A DNA stretch of 64,000 nt from positions 186,001 to 250,000 of the forward strand of contig LATX02000222.1 of the NCBI GenBank assembly GCA_001466705.2, given 5' to 3'. The stretch comes from Moniliophthora roreri (lineage: Eukaryota > Basidiomycota > Agaricomycetes > Agaricales > Marasmiaceae). Below the pieces are notes generated by a model. The model was not told the origin of the DNA, did not search any database, and saw only the letters and a program-made list of their open reading frames with translations. Made by a program: the position numbers and the translations under genes. Below, piece by piece: positions 57,461 to 64,000 of this stretch; position 1 is the stretch's first letter, and each line of letters starts with the position of its first letter.

Positions 57461-60330
57461 TTAAACCAAGTTCAGATTCTCCAACACGGTCTTCACACCC
57501 CATGCACCAGGATCAGGCACCTTCTGCTCTTTCAATCTGTCACCTTCTACGTACGCACTCCTTCCTGCCTTGGCTTCAATATCCTTTGTATGCTCCGCAG
57601 CCACTGCCGCTGCCTTTACAGCCTGAGGCAAACTGTCAGCGTTCTCCACAAACGCGGCGAGCGGGTCAACCAGAGTTCTTGATGGAGGACGGGCGCGAGT
57701 GTAGCTGTAGAGTTTCTCTAACGCTGATTTGAGTGCCCCTGTCCATATCTGAGGTGTGTAAGTCGACGAAGACGACGCCTCGGTCGTAAGTCCTTGGGCG
57801 AGAGCAGAGAAGAATATCCTGTATTCGTGTCATCGTTTAGTTGAACTGTTCTAATACGAGACGCTGACAGTTGAACTTACGAATACAAAGCACCACTCGT
57901 TCCTCCCATTGCTTCCTCGGCAACCTGAGAAATGGCGATAATGCTTCCAACCACATCTTTGCCCGTAATACTACCGCTATCAATCTTGCTGAGGACGCCT
58001 GTACAACCGGGTCAGTATGAAACCCCACAAAACACCGCAGAAAGCGAAATATTCATCCGTGCGACCGCAGTTTCCCCAATGTCTCGGTGGCCACAACCAA
58101 ATTCCGTGTTTCGGAAGGTCTAAGCCTTTTGCCCTCGATCAGGGGGCATAAGTGTGAGTTACGGATCGATTAGACAGTAAATCGTGAAGCCCCATGGGGT
58201 TTGTGATCCCGTCGCCAGTAAATGATCGATTCGAAAATCAATCGAGCTTTTTCACAAATATAGCAACTTGCGGGAGTAGAACGATACTGACCTTGAGCGC
58301 CAGCCTGAGGAAGTATAATGTTAATATCGTTATCGATAGGAGCACCAAAAGGAGAGCTGAGAGGAGAAAAGTTCACAAAATAGATATCTACTACCTCGCC
58401 GCAATATCCCAGATATAGTATCACAATCAGCACCAACATCAATTGCAGTTGTTGAATAAACGCCGAAGCATACAAACAGCAACTCTGCATGCTTGATGTG
58501 ACAGCGGGAGAAGGACGAGGGCGAGCTCGAAGACGGGAATCCATAATACAAACTATATGAAAGGCTTACCTTCAGAGTTAGGCCACAGTCACCTAATTAA
58601 ACATAACGTTTAGCTATACGCTATATCCTGATCAAAAAAAAAAAGCTGTTACCATCTCCAGCGATATTGTCCATCCTCGTAATCTCGGGTTCTTCCTTTA
58701 CCAGAGCTTCGCAGGCCTTCTTGATACTTGCAATGAACTGTTCGGGATTCGGTACCGCCACAGCTTCACCCTTCGAGCCAATAGCCGCGCTCGTTGTCGA
58801 CGAAGCAGACACTTCTTGCAATGATTGAACAGGCGTGCCGGAAGACCATTTCCATCCCGGAGCATCGGTTTTTTCATCCAACAATGAAAGGATGAGGGAC
58901 GTCGAGGGGTCGGAAGCCGAGTCAGGTAGAAGGAGAAGCGTGATTGAAAATCCGGGCATGTTAAGACTTGTCTATGGTCCGTACACTCAGCAACTTGTAT
59001 CGCAAGGACGAATGATAGTCAACTCACCATAAAACTACCGGATAGAACTCGCTCAATGCTGATATTCCTCTGACCCAGCTGCCTTTTGGTCTCGGCCACG
59101 ATAGCTCCCAACTCGAGCTCGCTCACACCTCCGAGGTTATTGATCAACAGTACGACCTTGTCCTTTCCAGGGCCTTTGAAAGGAACAAACGATCGTTCCG
59201 GATCGGAAGTTGATGACAACAAGTCAAGAAGTTGAGGAATGAGTTCGGAAAGAGGAGGTAGGGGTGAAATGCGTTTGTTGCCGCTTTCGTTGTGGATGCC
59301 CATCCCGATTTCAATCTCGGAAGCCGACAGGTGTGTAGCGGAAGGTGCAGTACCGGGAACATGGCAATGTTCAAGGCCAACACCAATCGTAGCGACACGC
59401 GACGCCACCCATTGTGCAGTATTGTATACTTCATCAAGACTAGCGCCGCGACGAGCTAACGCGCCTGCAATTTTGTATACAAGCACTGTACCTGCAAGAC
59501 CTCTGATGTGTGGTGCGATAATGAGCTTTGAAATTGACACTAAATGTGACGCGAGCTTACCTCCGTCCGACAATGCTTCCCTGGGTTTTCCCCACCGCAA
59601 CATCGTCACCAACGATGACAAACTTTACGCGGTCGGCATACTCAGGGTGGAGAGCTGCGTATTGCTCTTTGGCGAGACCAAAGTTCAACACGTCACCTGT
59701 GTAGTTTCTTCGCGATGTGAAATGGTGGTGAATATGACATCAATGATCACGAAACATACTTGACGATAATCACGGTCCTGGGTAGATATGAGTGAGAATT
59801 TCATAGAGATGGAGCTCGGCACACCCTTTGTCGTTATGGACTAGATCGATACCGCGGCGAACTTGACTAGCGTTCGGTGAAGCGAACACGTTACCACACA
59901 CAGCAGCTAGAGAGTCGAGATGAGGGTCTGATAATGGTGGAGTAGATTGTTAATACCTGTGAGAATGCCGTTGCCTGAGGTAAATTGGTCAGTGATGCTG
60001 GCGATGCGACATGGATGCGCACGCACCGACGAAGCCAGCGTGAGCGGGTTCATGTCCACTACCGCCACCACAAATCAGTGCGACTTTCGATTTATCGTGC
60101 TGGGAAATATAGACCGCTGGTCCAGAAGTGAGCTGTTGTACCATTCGAGTGCAAATAACACGTACTCTTGTTCTGGCGATCGAGAGCGAGAGCAGGATTG
60201 AGAGTGCAAAGGCCCTCCAAAGAGTCAAGAACGAGGTTCTCGGGTTTGTTTAAAAAGTGCTTATCTGTTGCAGAGCTCAGCAAAGGAGAAAAGACGGAGA
60301 ATTTCGGCACTCACTCTGGATGGTAGACAT
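57461..60330 (-). CDS. DAK: Dihydroxyacetone (glycerone) kinase
   Basis: ATP-dependent kinase that phosphorylates dihydroxyacetone (and glyceraldehyde), feeding glycerol-derived triose into glycolysis and detoxifying DHA. Thirteen exons: 60330-60315, 60264-60166, 60116-60027, 59974-59957, 59906-59825, 59777-59760, 59707-59561, 59502-59028, 58971-58653, 58592-58570, 58304-58292, 57998-57881, 57818-57461; 591 aa, the usual length. DhaK part: NKHFLNKPENLVLDSLEGL, ICGGGSGHEPAHAGFVG, GNVFASPNASQV, LNFGLAKE, and the covalent-binding His region GVGLEHCHVPG. DhaL part: DNIAGDGDCGLTLKAGAQ (Mg-binding Asp residues), AEEAMGGTSGALYSIFFSAL. Very small exons (13-23 nt) and two introns of 265 and 293 nt stand out. 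Confidence 0.93.
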
Positions 60331-61336
60331 GGTGGTAGATGAGAAAACGAAGCGAAGCGAAGCCGGAAATTAGGTTCATTTTCGGCGGATATTCAAAGTC
60401 CGTGAGTTGATTCTGGTTAAGGTTTACTAACATCTGACTCCAGTTCCTGCAGAGCCTGGGAACGCAAATATGTAACTTTGGGAAGCTTGTCTAGACCGAC
60501 CTCCGGTCTAAGTACATGCTCATAGACATTGACCGAGCGATGGTAACCAGTAGTAAGACTCGCAGAAAGAGATCGTGACTTTAACGTGACTCATAGTACC
60601 ACGTGACCTACATGCGAGGATTCCTGTCGCTCCTAGTCGCTTTGCACCTGAGTAGGAGTCGCAGGTTGTGAACGTCGTGTTTTACAGTAAATTTGGTTCT
60701 GAACAATAAGTATTGTCAACAAGACTTTGTTGTATGCTTCCGTTTTCTATAGGTCTTGAATTACCTTCAGTATTCAACTTCCCTGCCAAAGCTCCGCCAC
60801 CTCCGAGACTCAATAGTTGGCAAATCACCCTGTAATCGTTCCGTCTTGGTCTTGCCAGGTCTCGTGTGCATCCTCTCCGGATGTCCTGAAACCTAGTACA
60901 TCTCTCAGGATGCCGGTCCTTCTCAATGGCATTCGAATTAATTGTTCTAGTGCGCCGCATTTCAGCTAAGGAATTTCTTGCTATTTGCCCTTATTAGCAA
61001 ATGCTACACGCAGATATGCTGCTCTGTCGCGTTCCACCTTTTCTCTCGATCGTTCCCATCGTATCGTCCTTTCAAAAGCCAATCGCTTCCAAGCCACGCT
61101 TTGGCAGACATCTTTACCAGTCGTAGAATCGTGGTTTCGTCCCAATTGCCCCAGGGTTGCCCTCTTATCATCATGCATACCTCGTGAGCCTCTTCTAATG
61201 TCATCGTCGTCCAAACTTTCGACCAGCGAGTGTTTTCTGACGTACTTAGCTATATGGCATCGTGCGAATTGTGATATTCTGCGTGACGTGTTGCAGTCTG
61301 TGTGACTTCTTTGATCTTCACAAATTTTCGTTATTT
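60331..61336. other. Divergent intergenic, about 1.0 kb
   Basis: Upstream of DAK (minus) and of the ubiquitin protease (plus). Minus-strand frames at 61204-61004 and 60960-60682 have coding-like composition (for example MIRGQPWGNWDETTILRLVK) but are short, shifted against each other and match no family I know. A relic is possible. Confidence 0.4.
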
Positions 61337-64000
61337 ATGTCTGGTTCAAATTCTCGAAAACGATTGCGTAGCTCGTCCATGAACTCGGAGACATCGACTT
61401 CAAAGCGACACACCTCTGGATCTCCTCGTTCAAACCCTTTGGACACCAACGACGAAATCGACGCCTACATGGCAGATCAGCCTAATGAGCCCGAGCCATT
61501 CCCTTCTTCCTCGTCGTCACCCGACAGACTCGAGCTTATTCGCAATCTGATGCGCATCCCGATGGAGGTCGGCCAAACATGGTACCTGGTTGACAGAACC
61601 TGGTACCGTCGCTGGGAAAAGGCGTGTAGTGGTGAGGTGGACAAAGATGGCCCAGTATCCGAGCAAGATCTCGGTCCAGTGTCCGTCTCGTCACTGCTTG
61701 ATCAGTATGGGAACTTGAAGCCAGGATTAGTGGAAGGTGTTGACGTCGAATATGTCCCTCAAGAAGCCTGGGATCATTTGGTAAGATGGTGAGTCCACTC
61801 AAAATCTTTTCGCACTGTTCCCGCCACTGAACCAAATTTCCTTCCCTTAGGTATGGTCGACCAACCACCGAAATCGCGAGAAACACCGTTTCTCGAGGTG
61901 AACAGAAGCAAATTTCACTCGAACTTCATCCTCCTCGATTCCGAGTCCTCCGACTTTCAGACGAAGCCACCGACTTGTTGAAAGTCGACACACCATCTCC
62001 TTCATATGTCACTCTTTCATCACACGACACGCTTAAAACATTATGCAGCCGAGTAGCAAAATCAGTCTCCCCCACGCAAGGCTTTATGGGTCCCCATCGT
62101 GTCTGGAAAGTCGATACCAGTGCAGACGATTTTGACTTCAACTTTTCACAATATCCTGCTTCACGGCTCAACGCAGACTCGAAAAACATCGTTCATGGAT
62201 CTGATAAAACGATCGAAGAAGCTCTATTTGAGACAGACGATGCCTTCGCCGTCGAGTTTAAAGACAATGATTGGATTGTTGACCTCGTAGGAGAGCAGCC
62301 AGCACCGAAGCCCTTGTTCAGCTCTAGCGATGGTTTTTTCAATAGAATGGGTCCAAAACCTTTTTCATCAACAACCACCAAATCCTACGATACTAGTATC
62401 ACTGCCTTCGGCAGTAAATCCACTCCTACTACAAGTACCACCGGCAAAATGAATGGTAGTCTTTCAAAGTCGCTTGAACCAGGCACGCTTGGATTAGGAA
62501 ACATGTTCGTGTTCCTATGCTCTTTGATTGTCGTCACCTCACAGTTGTACCAGGGGGAACACGTGCTTTATGAACTCTGCGTTACAGTGCTTAGCCCACA
62601 CCAAGGAGCTCACGGAATACTTCCAGAGTAAGCTTCGCCATTTCTCTACTTCTACCATCGTTTCTGAATTCGTCGTTTTCAGGTGGCGTATTCCAGGATG
62701 AGCTCAACCCAGACAATCCGCTCGGTATGCAAGGTGCTATAGCTCAAGCATTTGGCGCGTTGCTCGACCGGATTTGGGCGTCAAGCGGTCCTTCCAATTC
62801 CTATTCTCCCCGTGAATTCAAGAGCCAGCTTCAGCGATTTGCGCCTCAGTTCAGTGGATATCAACAACATGACTCGCAGGAACTAGTGGCATTCTTGCTT
62901 GACGGTCTCCACGAAGATCTTAATCGGGTCCTCAAGAAACCCTATGTCGAGAAGCCTGATTGGGAAGGAGGTGGCGACAAGGAGTTGATGAAGCTCGCAA
63001 AGGATAGTTGGGATGGGTATAAGCTGAGGAATGATAGTGTGATTGTCGACCTCTTCCAAGGGCAGTACCAAAGTACGTTAGTATGCCCGGAGTGTGAGAA
63101 GGTCAGTCAATACTTTTTGTCGTGGATCGGTAGCTGACGTCGTCTTTCAGGTGTCGATAACATTCGATCCCTTCATGTACCTCACTCTCCCGCTACCAGT
63201 CCAGAAGAAGTGGAGACACAGTATTTTTTATATCCCTTGGGATCTATCCAAGCCTCACGTCAAGGTTAGTTACCTCTGTCACTTCCTGTCTAAAAACTAA
63301 GCGTTCTTTAGATACCCGTTGAAATCAGCCGAGACTCTACCTTCAAGGACCTGCGCGCTCTTTTAGCACGTTGGTTGTCTACTCCAGAAAGTATTGTCGA
63401 TCCCGACAACCTCCTCACCCTCGAAATCTTCAGCAACCGTTTCTACAAAAACCTCGATGACACCATCCTTGTCAGTGACATGGGCGACAACGACACCATA
63501 GTGTGCTTTGAGCTACCTTGTCATGCCCAACAATCCCGAACGTATAAGGACAAGAAATCGCCTTCCGACCCTTTCGTTCTCCCGCTATTTTGTGTTGATG
63601 CTCCCAGACAGGGTGGTAGCACCGGTGGTAACTTTGGTTCATACGGAGGAAGTTTTTCCTATCGAGGCAATAATGTATCGCTATTCGGGTACCCTAGCAT
63701 CGCGGTTGTTACTAGGGAGCAGGCGAAGAGTGTTGAGGGTATTTATGAAGCAGTTGTTGAGAGATTACAGAGATGGACAAAAAATGCGCGAGACCTGTGG
63801 ACCTGGGAAGTTCCTGGATCTCAGCAATCCTCCTTGTTACTCTCTGACTCTGGTTCCGAGGCGGGTGATCCCGTCGTCAAAATTGACCTGATGAAGGACG
63901 GTGGGAGCACGATTACTGAGATCAAGGAGAATGGCGAAGTGGTGGAGATGAGAGCTGAGACCGCAGAAGAGGAGGGGGATATCGTGGACGAGAAATCCAT
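61337..64000 (+). CDS. DUSP-containing ubiquitin carboxyl-terminal hydrolase (USP4/15, Ubp12-like), 5' part
   Basis: Cysteine deubiquitinase, cut by the window end. Exons: 61337-61788, 61851-62504, 62554-62627, 62683-63101, 63151-63264, 63312 to beyond 64000. An N-terminal DUSP domain ([35 protein letters not shown]) is followed by a ubiquitin-like region and a Ser/Thr-rich linker. The catalytic Cys box is [20 protein letters not shown], split by an intron within the Met codon. [22 protein letters not shown] and the first zinc-finger CxxC (CPECEK) follow. The His box and second CxxC lie beyond the window. Start at [14 protein letters not shown]; an upstream in-frame ATG at 61262 is less likely. 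Confidence 0.9.

Noticed and set aside
58170..58544. 124-codon frame through the DAK introns as a nested gene
   Set aside because: It lies on the same strand as DAK and includes the 13-nt exon in frame. No family match, so kept only as a note on the long introns.
1..64000. CRISPR arrays, operons or prophage
   Set aside because: Intron-rich eukaryotic genes throughout; no regularly spaced direct repeats seen.

Overview
The window is nuclear DNA of a mushroom-forming basidiomycete (Agaricomycetes, probably Agaricales). The evidence is genes split by many 45-65 nt GT-AG introns, very short exons, tightly packed genes on both strands, and family content typical of that group: OrdA-like P450s, a GH43/CBM35 galactanase, and PB1+ZZ proteins. 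Protein calls rest on motif recognition. Exon models were built by hand and kept in frame across junctions. No species can be named.

Layout. 1-8.5 kb is a conserved block: UTP18 (5' part, minus), CCZ1 (plus), a TFIIIC zinc-finger subunit (minus) and a BTB/POZ protein (plus). 8.9-11.8 kb is a 944-aa low-complexity protein. 11.8-13.6 kb holds a TA-flanked MITE and a doubtful small gene. 13.7-24.1 kb is bounded by two inverted paralogous P450 genes of identical predicted length, with bleomycin hydrolase, a four-helix membrane protein and a 2.8-kb gene-poor stretch between them. 24.1-26 kb is gene-poor. 26-28.2 kb is a secreted GH43 galactanase with one frame break in its CBM35. 28.6-39.3 kb carries three long minus-strand genes: PB1/ZZ, SNX9-like SH3-PX-BAR, and an importin-13-like karyopherin. 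39.5-43.2 kb is a tandem pair of unrecognised paralogs. 43.5-47.5 kb is a short-chain dehydrogenase array with one intact gene and three decayed copies. 47.7-50.4 kb has two mitochondrial genes (TIM44, holocytochrome c synthase). 51.6-56.6 kb is a tandem pair of sugar transporters. 57.5-60.3 kb is dihydroxyacetone kinase. From 61.3 kb to the edge runs the 5' part of a DUSP-type ubiquitin protease.

How the genes relate. Most are housekeeping: ribosome biogenesis, Pol III transcription, vacuolar fusion, selective autophagy or cargo recognition, endocytosis, nuclear import, mitochondrial import, deubiquitination. The accessory layer is metabolic: P450 pair, dehydrogenase array, galactanase, hexose transporters and triose kinase. 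It is the part with duplication, inversion and decay. I see no co-regulated biosynthetic cluster. The most novel items are the unrecognised tandem paralog pair, the dehydrogenase birth-and-death array, and several intron oddities (8-19 nt micro-exons, three GC-AG introns, two unusually long introns in DAK).
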